From: Comamonadaceae bacterium
GTDB taxonomy: Bacteria; Pseudomonadota; Gammaproteobacteria; Burkholderiales; Burkholderiaceae
Assembly (NCBI GenBank): GCA_947374535.1
Contig: CANCCJ010000036.1
Span: 1 to 23,081 of the forward strand
DNA length: 23,081 nt
Reading direction: 5' to 3'
In this document: positions 1 through 8,160 of the stretch, in pieces
Position numbering within the stretch: the stretch's first letter is position 1
Layout of the letters: each line of letters starts with the position of its first letter
Notes under the pieces: model-generated
Told to the model about the DNA's origin: nothing
Database searches by the model: none
The model's input: the letters and a program-made list of their open reading frames with translations, nothing else
Position numbers and translations under genes: made by a program

Positions 1-995
1 GTTTGGCGCTGGAAGGCACCAACATGTTGTTCGTCACTGCCGGTATGGGCGGCGGCACAGGCACAGGTGCTGCACCTGTGGTGGCCCGTGTGGCGCGCGA
101 GATGGGCATCTTGACCGTTGGCGTGGTGACCAAGCCTTTTGAATTCGAAGGCAGCCGTCGCATGGGCAACGCCGAAGCCGGTTTGGCCGAACTCGAAGCC
201 AACGTCGACTCACTCATTGTGGTGTTGAACGAAAAGCTGATGGACGTGTTGGGCGAAGACGCCAGCCAAGACCAAGCGTTTGCCTTTGCCAACGACGTGT
301 TGAAAAACTCAGTCGGTGGTATTGCCGAGATCATCAACGTCGAAGCCTTGGTGAACGTCGACTTTGAAGACGTGCGCACTGTGATGAGCGAAACCGGTAA
401 GGCCATGATGGGCACGGCTGCGGCCAGCGGCCCAGACCGTGCGCGCATCGCGGCTGAGCAAGCCGTGGCTTGCCCATTGCTCGAAGGCGTGGACATGTCG
501 GGTGCAAAGGGCGTGTTGGTGTTGATCACTGCAGCCAAAGGCGGCTTGAAATTGTCTGAGTCGCGCGAAGCGATGAACACCATCCGTAAGTTTGCTTCTC
601 CCGATGCACACGTCATTTACGGTACCGCTTACGACGAAAACTTGGGCGACCAAATTCGCGTCACCGTGGTGGCCACAGGTTTGGCGGGTAGCCGTCGCGC
701 TGCACCTCAGTTGCAAGTGCTGCGCACAGGTACAGACGGCATTGGTTTCCCCACCACGCACGCTAACAATGCATCACCTGCTGGTGTGTTGGCTGCTGCT
801 TCGTCAGGTTTGGCAGGTTTGGCTGCGGGCTTGGGCGTTGGCTCGGTCGCTGCGCAACCTAACTACGAATCCATGAATTCTCCCGCTGTGTGGCGTGGTA
901 ACCGTACCTCGGCAGCTGCCAAGGTCGATGCCTTGTCTTCGGGCGGTATGGACGACTATGAAATTCCAGCCTTTTTGCGCAAGCAAGCAGACTAA
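1..995 (+). CDS. ftsZ: Cell division protein FtsZ, 5'-truncated by window edge
   Basis: FtsZ is the tubulin-like GTPase that polymerises into the cytoplasmic Z-ring at the division site. The frame is open to the left edge, so roughly the first quarter of the protein, including the first nucleotide-binding loops, lies outside the window. The visible part opens close to the tubulin signature GGGTGTG (bases about 48-70). It continues through the T7-loop region with NVDFEDVRTVM, which supplies the acidic residues that hydrolyse GTP in the neighbouring subunit. An Ala/Ser/Gly-rich linker follows, then the conserved C-terminal peptide DDYEIPAFLRKQAD that binds FtsA/ZipA-type partners. It is followed by lpxC on the same strand, the usual end of the dcw division/cell-wall cluster. 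TTG at base 3 is only the first possible start codon inside the window, not a real start. Confidence 0.97.
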   Translation, partial: LALEGTNMLFVTAGMGGGTGTGAAPVVARVAREMGILTVGVVTKPFEFEGSRRMGNAEAGLAELEANVDSLIVVLNEKLMDVLGEDASQDQAFAFANDVLKNSVGGIAEIINVEALVNVDFEDVRTVMSETGKAMMGTAAASGPDRARIAAEQAVACPLLEGVDMSGAKGVLVLITAAKGGLKLSESREAMNTIRKFASPDAHVIYGTAYDENLGDQIRVTVVATGLAGSRRAAPQLQVLRTGTDGIGFPTTHANNASPAGVLAAASSGLAGLAAGLGVGSVAAQPNYESMNSPAVWRGNRTSAAAKVDALSSGGMDDYEIPAFLRKQAD

Positions 996-1003
996 GAATT
1001 TTT

Positions 1004-1050
1004 AATCACCGTGATTGAGTAAGTGAATCACCTCCTTTGAGGGGATTCAC
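1004..1050. repeat. Two neighbouring inverted repeats between ftsZ and lpxC
   Basis: The 67-base ftsZ-lpxC gap holds a short palindrome AATCAC-C-GTGATT (1004-1016). It also holds a longer hairpin with arms GTGAATCACCTC (1023-1034) and GAGGGGATTCAC (1039-1050), which pair at 11 of 12 positions around a CTTT loop. Both share a GTGA/TCAC core. The longer hairpin has no T-run after it on the + strand (TAAAATC follows), so it is not a convincing intrinsic terminator. It ends exactly where the proposed lpxC -10 box begins, so an operator or an mRNA-end stabilising stem for ftsZ are alternatives. The structure is seen directly; the role is not known. Confidence 0.6.
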
Positions 1051-1056
1051 TAAAAT
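1051..1056 (+). promoter_or_regulatory. Candidate -10 box for lpxC (leaderless)
   Basis: TAAAAT matches the sigma-70 -10 consensus at 5 of 6 positions and lies 6 bases before the GTG start. Transcription would therefore begin at or next to the start codon. No recognisable -35 box lies 16-18 bases upstream; that position is occupied by the hairpin. No Shine-Dalgarno sequence sits at normal spacing either, which fits a leaderless message. Confidence 0.45.
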
Positions 1057-1062
1057 CTATCC

Positions 1063-1986
1063 GTGCTTAAACAAAGAACTCTTCAATCTCTCACCAAGGC
1101 GGTGGGCGTCGGTCTTCACAGCGGTCAACGCGTGGAGTTGACACTGCGCCCTGCGCAACCCGACACGGGCATCGTATTCCGTCGGGTGGATTTGCCGCAG
1201 CCCGTCGATATTCCAATCAGCGCCACGGCGGTGACGGATACGCGCTTGGCCTCGACCATCTCCAATGGCGGGACGAAGGTGTTCACCGTAGAGCATTTGA
1301 TGTCGGCTTGTGCGGGCCTGGGTATTGACAACCTGTACATCGACATCACGGCAGAAGAAGTGCCTATTCTTGACGGCTCAGCTTCGTCGTTTGTGTTCTT
1401 GCTGCAAAGTGCAGGCATCGTGGAGCAAAACGCGCCCAAGCGTTTTATTCGCGTGTTGAAAACGGTTGAAGTGCGTGAAGGCGAGGGCGCCCATGTGAAG
1501 TGGGCGCGCCTAGAGCCGCACCACGGCTACAAACTTAGCTTTGAAATTGACTTCCGCCACCCTGCGGTGGACTCCACAGGTCAAAGTGTGGTTTTCGACA
1601 TGGACACCCATGACTACACGCGTGACATTGCACGAGCTCGCACCTTTGGTTTCACGCGCGATGTGGAAATGATGCGTGCGAATGGCTTGGCTTTGGGTGG
1701 CGGTTTGGACAACGCCATCGTGATGGACGACTACAAGGTCTTGAACAGCGATGGTTTGCGTTACGACGATGAGTTTGTGAAGCACAAAATTCTCGATGCG
1801 ATGGGCGACTTGTATTTGATTGGTAAACCATTGCTGGCTTCCTACGTGGCCTTTCGCTCTGGCCATGCCCTGAACAACAAACTCTTGCGTGAACTGCTCA
1901 GCCAGCCTGATGCTTATGAGGTTGTCACGTTCGACGATGCGCGAAAAGCCCCGATTGGGCTAGCGCAACTTGCACCGGCTTGGTAA
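1063..1986 (+). CDS. lpxC: UDP-3-O-acyl-N-acetylglucosamine deacetylase LpxC
   Basis: LpxC is the zinc-dependent deacetylase that performs the first committed step of lipid A synthesis in the cytoplasm. The 307-residue protein has the normal family length. It starts with [21 protein letters not shown], the typical N-terminus. The zinc ligands are visible as His78 in [16 protein letters not shown] (with Glu77 as catalytic base), and His241 and Asp245 in [17 protein letters not shown]. The start is GTG; no better in-frame start lies upstream because the hairpin region intervenes. The gene follows ftsZ, its usual neighbour at the end of the dcw cluster, and converges on ruvC with only 8 bases between stop codons. 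No T-rich terminator is seen between the two. Confidence 0.97.
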   Translation: MLKQRTLQSLTKAVGVGLHSGQRVELTLRPAQPDTGIVFRRVDLPQPVDIPISATAVTDTRLASTISNGGTKVFTVEHLMSACAGLGIDNLYIDITAEEVPILDGSASSFVFLLQSAGIVEQNAPKRFIRVLKTVEVREGEGAHVKWARLEPHHGYKLSFEIDFRHPAVDSTGQSVVFDMDTHDYTRDIARARTFGFTRDVEMMRANGLALGGGLDNAIVMDDYKVLNSDGLRYDDEFVKHKILDAMGDLYLIGKPLLASYVAFRSGHALNNKLLRELLSQPDAYEVVTFDDARKAPIGLAQLAPAW

Positions 1987-1994
1987 CCCCTCGT

Positions 1995-2543
1995 TCAGCG
2001 GCTGCGGCCAGCCTTGTACATGCTGCTGGTGGTGCGCTGCAAACCTGTGGCGGCTGCCAATCGTGCCATCGAATGTCCAGCATGTGCATGTGTAATGGCA
2101 ATGCCCAAAGCATCCGCTGCATCGGGGCCGGGTAGACTCGGTAGATTGAGCAAGCGCTTGACCATTTCTTGAACTTGTTCCTTTTTGGCAAGGCCGTGAC
2201 CAGCTACCGCTTGCTTCATTTGCAGCGCTGTGTATTCGGCGACAGGCAAATTGCAAGTGGCCAACGCCGTCAAACAAGCCCCGCGCGCTTGGCCTAGTAA
2301 CAAGGTGGCTTGTGGGTTGACGTTGACGAACACAATTTCAACGGCAGAGGTTTCGGGCTTATAGCGTTCCACGACTTCGTGAATGCCGTCAAACAAAACC
2401 TTCAAACGTTCGGCCAAATTGCCTTGCGCTTCCTTGTTGGTACGAATGGTGCCGCTGGCGACATAAAGCAGTTGATGACCGTGTTTCTCCACCACGCCAA
2501 AACCGGTGGTGCGTAAGCCAGGATCAATGCCAAGAATTCGCAT
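1995..2543 (-). CDS. ruvC: Crossover junction endodeoxyribonuclease RuvC
   Basis: RuvC is the Holliday-junction resolvase that acts with RuvAB in recombinational repair. The 182-residue protein matches the family length. The four acidic catalytic residues are all present: Asp7 in [12 protein letters not shown], Glu69 in [15 protein letters not shown], and Asp141 and Asp144 in [16 protein letters not shown]. The ATG lies 5 bases after the mtgA stop, with no clear Shine-Dalgarno sequence, so translation is probably coupled to mtgA. The usual partners ruvA and ruvB are not next to it in this window. It is the last gene of the minus-strand group and converges on lpxC. Confidence 0.97.
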   Translation of the reverse strand: MRILGIDPGLRTTGFGVVEKHGHQLLYVASGTIRTNKEAQGNLAERLKVLFDGIHEVVERYKPETSAVEIVFVNVNPQATLLLGQARGACLTALATCNLPVAEYTALQMKQAVAGHGLAKKEQVQEMVKRLLNLPSLPGPDAADALGIAITHAHAGHSMARLAAATGLQRTTSSMYKAGRSR

Positions 2544-2548
2544 GGTGC

Positions 2549-3283
2549 TTAAGGTAGCTGTGCGCTGCCCATGCGCGAAAGGATGATTTCAGTGCGACCC
2601 GACAGATATTCAGACTGTGGAAACTTTTGATAGTGCTTGGGTCGTGGCAGCATCACGGCCAGACGGCCCGCCTCCCACGCTGTGAGTTGTGATGCGGGCT
2701 TTTGAAAGTAATGTTGTGCCGCAGCTTCGGCACCAAAAATACCTTCACCCCATTCCACATGGTTGAGGTAAATCTCCAAAATACGCTGCTTGCCCAAAAC
2801 AGCCTCAAGCATCACGGTCAAGACAAACTCTTGGCCTTTGCGAATGAAGGTGCGTTCGCCAGACAGGAATAAGTTTTTGGCGAGTTGCTGCGTGATGGTC
2901 GAGCCGCCGACGACCTTAGGCGTTGCTTTGCCTTGCGGTTTGCGGCTCGCTTGCAGTTCAGCTTTGGCATTTTTGGCCCACGCTTTTTCAATCGCATCCC
3001 ATTGAACGCCATCATGTTGGGCAAAGATGTCGTCCTCTGATGCAATCACCGCGCGTTTAAGGTTGTTCGATATTTGCGCGTAGGGAACCCAGTCTTGGCG
3101 CCAACGCAAGCGGTCTTTCGAGGTGGCAATGCGCCACGCTTCTGAGCGCTCAAAAGCACTGGATTCAGGCGCTACGCGTGCCATCACCGCGATGCGTGCC
3201 AAGAAGAAAACTTGCAAGCCCAGCCAAGCGACCATTACCAGCAACAGCCAGCGCAGCCAAGGACGAAATCGTGCGTTGTTCAT
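2549..3283 (-). CDS. mtgA: Monofunctional peptidoglycan glycosyltransferase MtgA
   Basis: MtgA polymerises lipid II into glycan strands on the periplasmic face of the inner membrane. The 244-residue protein carries one N-terminal membrane anchor (about residues 10-34) and a single GT51 domain. GT51 motifs are in order: [12 protein letters not shown] with catalytic Glu83, [42 protein letters not shown], and [16 protein letters not shown]. There is no transpeptidase domain, which separates it from bifunctional class A PBPs. It starts 18 bases after the TonB-family gene and is followed by ruvC after 5 bases. In many related bacteria a shikimate dehydrogenase gene (aroE) is found directly upstream of mtgA; here there is no room for it. 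Confidence 0.96.
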   Translation of the reverse strand: MNNARFRPWLRWLLLVMVAWLGLQVFFLARIAVMARVAPESSAFERSEAWRIATSKDRLRWRQDWVPYAQISNNLKRAVIASEDDIFAQHDGVQWDAIEKAWAKNAKAELQASRKPQGKATPKVVGGSTITQQLAKNLFLSGERTFIRKGQEFVLTVMLEAVLGKQRILEIYLNHVEWGEGIFGAEAAAQHYFQKPASQLTAWEAGRLAVMLPRPKHYQKFPQSEYLSGRTEIILSRMGSAQLP

Positions 3284-3301
3284 GTGGGTTCTGTGGGCGA
3301 A

Positions 3302-4177
3302 TTACTTGGTGGCTTCGCCACCCCGCGTTTGCAATGTGTTGTCTCGGCTGAAGATGAAACGAGACACCACGGCTAACTGGTCGGCTTGACGGCGCATCTC
3401 TTCGTTGAATGCCCCGAAAGGGCCTGCAGCTGTGGCGATGGCTTGGGCGCGGCGGTCCAAGTCAGGTTGTCCCGAGCTTTGAACCACTTCGGTGGCGAGC
3501 ACGCGACCATCGGTGTTGACCGTGATGATCATGGTCAATTCGCCATAGAGCTTTTGCCCACCGCTGTCGGCTGGGAAATAGCGTGTGCCACGTTCTTCAA
3601 TTTTGCGGCGCAGGCCGTTGTAGTAAAGCGCGTAAGCCACTTGTTTGGTGGCGGGGCTCACATAGTGCTTGCGAGGGCGCACGTTGTCTTGGTTGATGCG
3701 CTCTTCAATCTCTGCCAAGAGTTTGAGCAACTGACGGCGCTTTTGTTCCACCTCATCTAGTGCTGCTTGTGTCTTTTGCACTTGCGGGGGCGGTAGTTGT
3801 GCGAGCAAGTTTTTCACTTGGGCCAATAACAGGGATTGCTCTTTGTGCATTGCTGCGACTTGGCGTTGCATGGACTCGGTCATGTCCCCCACAGAGGTGG
3901 TCGCGGCCGTGGGCAAGGGCGATGCTGCCCGTCCTGAATTGAGCTCGCCACCACCCGCGAGCTGAGTTTGGGCCAAGGCTTGCGCTTTGTCGGGTGCGTC
4001 GGCCTTGGCGCTGCTGTTGACCAAAATTACTTCCAGCGGCGTGTCGCTGAACAAACGGTCAAAGCGTTCAGGTGCAGCAAGGCGCAGCGTGAGCAACGCG
4101 CCATGAAACGCGAACGACATGAACAGCGCCTTTTGCAGCGTGCTCCATCGGTGCCAAGAAAAACGCGAGAGCATCAC
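3302..4177 (-). CDS. TonB-family protein with coiled-coil middle region
   Basis: This 291-residue protein has an N-terminal cytoplasmic stub, one membrane helix (about residues 14-33) and a low-complexity stretch. A charged Leu/Gln-rich segment (about 100-165) likely forms a coiled coil. The C-terminal TonB-type domain (about 180-285) contains RYFPADSGGQKLYGELTMII and NTDGRVLATEVVQSSGQPDLDRRA. TonB domains reach across the periplasm; in classical TonB they transmit ExbBD energy to outer-membrane receptors. No exbB, exbD or receptor gene is nearby and the usual Pro-rich spacer is absent, so I do not call it TonB itself. The chosen GTG overlaps the ribonuclease stop by 4 bases and sits 9 bases after a GGAGGT Shine-Dalgarno sequence. 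The next codon, ATG at 4174, is an equally possible start. The gene is clearly translationally coupled to its upstream neighbour. Confidence 0.88.
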   Translation of the reverse strand: MMLSRFSWHRWSTLQKALFMSFAFHGALLTLRLAAPERFDRLFSDTPLEVILVNSSAKADAPDKAQALAQTQLAGGGELNSGRAASPLPTAATTSVGDMTESMQRQVAAMHKEQSLLLAQVKNLLAQLPPPQVQKTQAALDEVEQKRRQLLKLLAEIEERINQDNVRPRKHYVSPATKQVAYALYYNGLRRKIEERGTRYFPADSGGQKLYGELTMIITVNTDGRVLATEVVQSSGQPDLDRRAQAIATAAGPFGAFNEEMRRQADQLAVVSRFIFSRDNTLQTRGGEATK

Positions 4178-6249
4178 GCGGCATGGACCTCCGTGGTGGG
4201 GGTTTCGTTCACATCCATTGCGAGGGCGATAGGGCCGGCGGCGCTGTCGTCTTCATCGTCCACCATCTCAGCCTGTTCAGCGCTGGAGGGCGCATCGGCC
4301 TCTAAGACATGCAGCAAGTGGCCACTGATGTCGAGGCTGATGTCGTCTATCTCGCTCAAGCGCAACTGCACGCGAGCACCGCGTGGCAAGTCACCGCCAC
4401 CCAACACGGGCAAAACCAAAGGCAGGTCGTCCGCACGTGCCATCGGCGGTTGGCCTGGGAAGGTTTTGAACACGGTGGCGCTGAGCTCGGTGATGTCGTG
4501 TTGCTTCAAGTACTGCAGGGTCCAGAAACGTTCCATGCCATTTTGGTAGGCGTTGTACGCACCATACGCGCCATCGAAGGCTGAGATGATCGAGAACAAC
4601 TCGGCATCTTTGGGTTTGAACGGTGCGGCCAAAGCGGCGGTGCTGCCGTGTTTGGCGCAGGCAATGATTTGCCATTGGTTGACCAAGTCGGTGTAGCGGC
4701 GCAGGGGGGACGTGCTCCATGCGTAGCTGGGTACGCCAATGCCTGCGTGTGGCAAGGCCTTGGTGCCCATGCGCACTTTGACGCCCGGCAGCAAGCTGGC
4801 TTGGCTGCGGTAAATACCGGGGACGCCGAGTTCGGCCATCCAGTTGCCCCAAGTGCTGTTGGCCAAGATCATGGCCTCAGCCACCATCAGGTCGAGGGGG
4901 GCGCCGCGTTGGCGGATGCTGATTTGCACTTGCTCGTCGCCTTTGGGTTCAGCGCCGTTGTTGCCAACCAAGCGGAAGTTGTAGTCGGGGCGGTTGAAGT
5001 TTTCGGGCTTGCCGCGCACCACCTCGCGCTGCGCTTTAAGGTGTTGAGCCAAGCGGTACATGAACGCCAGTTGGGCGCGTGGCATGGCGGGCTCTTGCAC
5101 ATCAGCCGCGTGCGTGAAGCTCTCGTCATTGAGCCAAGCGTCGGTCACGATCGCGTCGAGCTGGTCATGGCGCAAGTTGGCGGCAATGGGCACGCGTTCC
5201 ACGCGTGTCTGTGTGTTTTGCAGGGCGAGCGTGGCTTCGTCAAAGGTGGCGTACAGAGACACGGCAGGGCAGTCGCGTTCTTCTTGCAGCGTGTAGGTTT
5301 GAACCACGTCGTCAGGCAGCATGGTAATTTTGTAACCCGGCATGTACACCGTGGATAAGCGGTTGCGGCCCAGCTGGTCAATCGCGTCGCCCGGCTTCAA
5401 AGCCAATGCGGGTGCGGCAATGTGAATGCCCAGCGTGACGGTGCCAGTGCCCAAGCCTTGCACAGACAAAGCATCGTCAATCTCAGTGGTTTGCGAGTCG
5501 TCAATCGAATAAGCCTGCACATTCGCCAGTGGCAATTCATCCGCGATGGCGGGCGCTTGCATGGCGGGGAACCCTGTGCCTTTGGGGAAGTTGTCAAACA
5601 AAAAGCGCTGCCAGTGAAACTGGTAGGCCGAGGTGATAGCCCCCGCTTTTTGCAACAAGGCCAGCGGCGCGGTGTGTGTGGCCCTCGCGGCTTCGACCAC
5701 GGCTTTGTATTCGGGCGCATTCTTGTCGGGCCTGAACAAGATTTTGTAGAGCTGCGTTTGGATGGGCTCGGGGCAAGTGCCTTGGCCCAGCGCGGCAGCC
5801 CAGCCTTCGATTTGCGCTTGGATTTGTTTTTTCTTCTCGATGCCAGCCAGCGCTTGGGCAATCACCTCGGCAGAGGCTTTCTTGAAACGGCCTTTGCCAG
5901 CGCGACGAAAGTAATGCGGTGCTTCGTACAAGCGAAACAGTGCGGCAGTTTGTTCGGTCAGTGACGCCTGTGCGCTGAAGTATTCGCGCGCGAGGTCAGG
6001 AAAACTGAACTCGTCTTCGGGGGCGAATTCCCAAGCGAGTTCTAGCTCGATGGTGGTACTCAAAGCCTGTGCTTCGCGCATCAAGTCGGCGGGGGATGGC
6101 TTCTCAAATTTGAGCAGCAAATGGGCGGCCTTGACCTTGACCCGTTTGCCGGATTCCAGCTCGATTTGGGCTGAGCTCTCAGCTTCGGAGAGGATGCGGC
6201 CCGTCTGGAATTTTCCAGCTTCTTCAAACAATGCGTACATGGCAGTCAT
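4174..6249 (-). CDS. RNB-domain exoribonuclease (RNase II family)
   Basis: This is a 691-residue hydrolytic 3'-5' exoribonuclease of the RNase II/R superfamily, acting on mRNA in the cytoplasm. The RNB signature AYSIDDSQTTEIDDALSVQ (about residues 246-264) supplies the metal-binding acids. By alignment with E. coli RNase II, Asp250, Asp258 and Asp259 match Asp201, Asp209 and Asp210, and Glu256 stands where Asp207 is. Further RNB motifs include HIAAPALALKPGDAID, NRLSTVYMPGYKITMLPD and the late PLRRYTDLVNQWQ. The N-terminus lacks the canonical RNase R cold-shock pair, and the protein is much shorter than RNase R, so this is the shorter betaproteobacterial RNB type. The start may instead be ATG at 6240 (MYALFEE), which is preceded by a -10-like GACAAT. 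It follows the esterase gene by 28 bases and overlaps the TonB-family gene. Confidence 0.93.
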   Translation of the reverse strand: MTAMYALFEEAGKFQTGRILSEAESSAQIELESGKRVKVKAAHLLLKFEKPSPADLMREAQALSTTIELELAWEFAPEDEFSFPDLAREYFSAQASLTEQTAALFRLYEAPHYFRRAGKGRFKKASAEVIAQALAGIEKKKQIQAQIEGWAAALGQGTCPEPIQTQLYKILFRPDKNAPEYKAVVEAARATHTAPLALLQKAGAITSAYQFHWQRFLFDNFPKGTGFPAMQAPAIADELPLANVQAYSIDDSQTTEIDDALSVQGLGTGTVTLGIHIAAPALALKPGDAIDQLGRNRLSTVYMPGYKITMLPDDVVQTYTLQEERDCPAVSLYATFDEATLALQNTQTRVERVPIAANLRHDQLDAIVTDAWLNDESFTHAADVQEPAMPRAQLAFMYRLAQHLKAQREVVRGKPENFNRPDYNFRLVGNNGAEPKGDEQVQISIRQRGAPLDLMVAEAMILANSTWGNWMAELGVPGIYRSQASLLPGVKVRMGTKALPHAGIGVPSYAWSTSPLRRYTDLVNQWQIIACAKHGSTAALAAPFKPKDAELFSIISAFDGAYGAYNAYQNGMERFWTLQYLKQHDITELSATVFKTFPGQPPMARADDLPLVLPVLGGGDLPRGARVQLRLSEIDDISLDISGHLLHVLEADAPSSAEQAEMVDDEDDSAAGPIALAMDVNETPTTEVHAA

Positions 6250-6277
6250 TGTCCCATGCTCGGGCGCAGTGTCTGGC

Positions 6278-6892
6278 CTATGGCGCTGACTGCAAATTCA
6301 GAAATTTCAGTGCTTGCGGCAGGTAATGGGCGAAGTCGCTGATGGCGTGATCGCCGCCTTCCATGACCACTTGTTGCGAGCCTGGGTAACGGGCTGTCAT
6401 TTCGCGCCAGTCCAGCACTTCATCGCCTTTGGCAATGAGGGCCCAAGCACGCTCGGGGTGGGGCAGTGGGCCGACTTCCAAGGCGCGCAGTTCGTCCACA
6501 AATTCAGGGGCAAAGAAAAAGCGTGCGGCAGGGTCGTGCCATGCCGTTTGCTCGCCGATGTATTTGGCCAAGTCTCGCGCAGGGTCAATGGCGGGGTTGA
6601 GTAGTACCGCTTTGCAGCCTCGTTTGGCAGCCAGCCAAGTGGCGTAAAACCCGCCCAGCGATGATCCGATCACTGCCATGCCCTGTGTGGGCCAGTCGGC
6701 GGTGCCTTCTTGAATCATCGCTGCCGCCGCTTTGGGCGAAGGCGGTAGCTGTGGACACCACCAAGTGATGTGTGGAAATTGGGTGGCCATCACCGCCGCC
6801 ACTTGACGTGCTTTGATGGACTGTGGCGAAGAGCGAAACCCGTGCAAATACAGGACATGGGTGGTGGGCGATGGCTTCGAAGGCAAGGTCAT
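6278..6892 (-). CDS. YqiA/YcfP-family alpha/beta-hydrolase (esterase)
   Basis: This 204-residue serine hydrolase belongs to the YqiA/UPF0227-type alpha/beta fold family; its physiological substrate is not known. The sequence shows the oxyanion strand VLYLHGFRSSPQSIKA (about residues 13-28), the nucleophile elbow GSSLGG with Ser78, a probable acid Asp157 in IAKGDEVLDW, and His182 in GGDHAISDF. Size and motif spacing fit the family. It has no signal peptide, so it should be cytoplasmic. The start ATG lies 56 bases from the divergent rodA start. A weak -10-like TAGCAT (6898-6903) lies 5 bases upstream. It heads the minus-strand group that continues into the RNB ribonuclease. Confidence 0.9.
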   Translation of the reverse strand: MTLPSKPSPTTHVLYLHGFRSSPQSIKARQVAAVMATQFPHITWWCPQLPPSPKAAAAMIQEGTADWPTQGMAVIGSSLGGFYATWLAAKRGCKAVLLNPAIDPARDLAKYIGEQTAWHDPAARFFFAPEFVDELRALEVGPLPHPERAWALIAKGDEVLDWREMTARYPGSQQVVMEGGDHAISDFAHYLPQALKFLNLQSAP

Positions 6893-6936
6893 GCCACATG
6901 CTAGCAGCGGCTGCCAAGGAACCTGCCGTAAGAGGG

Positions 6937-6942
6937 GATAAT
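6937..6942 (+). promoter_or_regulatory. Candidate -10 box for rodA (leaderless)
   Basis: GATAAT matches the -10 consensus at 5 of 6 positions and is followed by CCCGCC and the rodA ATG, a 6-base spacing. It lies within the small palindrome GGGAT-A-ATCCC (6935-6945). No convincing -35 hexamer is seen at 16-18 bases. Confidence 0.45.
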
Positions 6943-6948
6943 CCCGCC

Positions 6949-8103
6949 ATGCCGACCGTTATTCACAAACCCAGCTCATTTCAGCGCCTGATACCTTTGC
7001 TCAAAGGTTTCGATGGCCCGTTGGCGTTTGGTATTTTTTTGTTGGTGTGTGCGGGCTTGTTGACCATGTACTCGTCAGGTTTTGCCAACGGTGCGCGTTT
7101 TTATGACCATGCACGCAATATGTTGATTGCTGGCTTCATCATGTTCGTGGTCGCTCAGATTCCGCCGCAGCGTTTGATGGCGTTTGCCGTGCCGCTTTAT
7201 ACCGTGGGTGTGGCGCTGTTGGTGGCGGTGGCCCTGTTTGGTTTGACCAAAAAGGGGGCTCGCCGGTGGTTGAACATTGGCGTAGTGATTCAGCCCAGCG
7301 AGATCATGAAAATCGCTATGCCGCTCATGCTGGCTTGGTGGTTTCAAAAGCGCGAAGGCCAGTTGCGCCCACTCGATTTTTTGGTGGCAGGTTTGTTGTT
7401 GATCGTGCCCGTCGCCCTCATCGTGCGCCAACCGGATTTGGGCACCGCGATTCTTGTGCTGTCTGCGGGAATTGCTGTGATTTTCTTTGCTGGCTTGAGC
7501 TGGTGGCTCATCGTGCCGCCCATCATTTTGGGCGTGATGGGTGTGGGCTTGGTCGTGTTCTTTGAACCGACCTTGTGTGCGGACGGTTTTCGCTGGCCCA
7601 TCCTCCATGACTACCAGCAGCAGCGCATTTGCACCTTGCTAGACCCGTCGCGAGACCCGTTGGGTAAAGGCTTTCACATCATCCAAGGCATGATTGCCAT
7701 TGGTTCGGGCGGCTTTTGGGGCAAGGGCTTTATGCAGGGCACACAAACCCATTTGGACTTCATTCCCGAGCGCACCACCGACTTTGTGTTCGCCGCTTTC
7801 GGCGAAGAGTTCGGGTTGATCGGTAACTTGATGCTGATTGCATCTTTCATATTTTTGATTCTGCGAGGTTTGGCCATCGCGGTGGAAGGCCCCACACTGT
7901 TTGCACGCCTGCTAGCCGGTAGCGTAACTTTGAGCTTCTTCATCTACGCTTTTGTCAACATGGGCATGGTCAGCGGCATCTTGCCCGTAGTGGGCGTGCC
8001 GCTGCCGTTCATCAGCTATGGCGGCACGGCCATGGTGACGTTGGGGCTGGGCCTAGGCATCTTGATGTCGGTCGCCAAAGCCAAGCAGTTGGTGCAGTCC
8101 TAA
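6949..8103 (+). CDS. rodA: Rod-shape SEDS peptidoglycan polymerase RodA
   Basis: RodA is the SEDS-family glycosyltransferase that builds lateral-wall peptidoglycan with PBP2 in the elongasome. The 384-residue protein has about ten hydrophobic segments and the family landmarks GARRWLNIGVVIQPSEIMKI, RQPDLGTAILVLSAG, GFHIIQGMIAIGSGGFWGKG, DFIPERTTDFVFAAFGEEFGLIGN and PVVGVPLPFISYGG. The frame is open upstream to 6823, but that 42-residue extension lies across the divergent yqiA gene, is not membrane-like and has no family resemblance. ATG at 6949 is therefore chosen. The usual partners mreBCD and mrdA (PBP2) are not next to it here. tldD follows after 57 bases, which include a GGCCA/TGGCC hairpin (8122-8140) without a T-run. 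Confidence 0.95.
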   Translation: MPTVIHKPSSFQRLIPLLKGFDGPLAFGIFLLVCAGLLTMYSSGFANGARFYDHARNMLIAGFIMFVVAQIPPQRLMAFAVPLYTVGVALLVAVALFGLTKKGARRWLNIGVVIQPSEIMKIAMPLMLAWWFQKREGQLRPLDFLVAGLLLIVPVALIVRQPDLGTAILVLSAGIAVIFFAGLSWWLIVPPIILGVMGVGLVVFFEPTLCADGFRWPILHDYQQQRICTLLDPSRDPLGKGFHIIQGMIAIGSGGFWGKGFMQGTQTHLDFIPERTTDFVFAAFGEEFGLIGNLMLIASFIFLILRGLAIAVEGPTLFARLLAGSVTLSFFIYAFVNMGMVSGILPVVGVPLPFISYGGTAMVTLGLGLGILMSVAKAKQLVQS

Positions 8104-8147
8104 GCTGGTCTAACAGCATGTGGGCCACAAGGTTGTTGGCCGACTCC

Positions 8148-8153
8148 TACAAT
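8148..8153 (+). promoter_or_regulatory. Candidate -10 box for tldD (leaderless)
   Basis: TACAAT, 5 of 6 matches to the -10 consensus, lies 7 bases before the tldD ATG with CGGGCGC between them. There is no Shine-Dalgarno sequence and no clear -35 box. This supports a separate promoter for tldD rather than pure read-through from rodA. Confidence 0.45.
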
Positions 8154-8160
8154 CGGGCGC

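Noticed and set aside
2000..2013. Hairpin GGCTG-CGGC-CAGCC between lpxC and ruvC ends as a bidirectional terminator
   Set aside because: It lies within the ruvC coding end and has no T-run on either strand.
3302..4177. Calling this gene tonB
   Set aside because: Only the C-terminal domain and anchor fit. The Pro-rich spacer and ExbBD/receptor context are missing.
4648..5964. Long plus-strand frames opposite the RNB ribonuclease
   Set aside because: They are shadows of a strongly conserved gene, without start signals or recognisable motifs.
6823..6948. Upstream in-frame extension of RodA (42 residues)
   Set aside because: It overlaps the divergent esterase gene and has no resemblance to a SEDS protein N-terminus. 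ATG 6949 has a -10 box directly before it.
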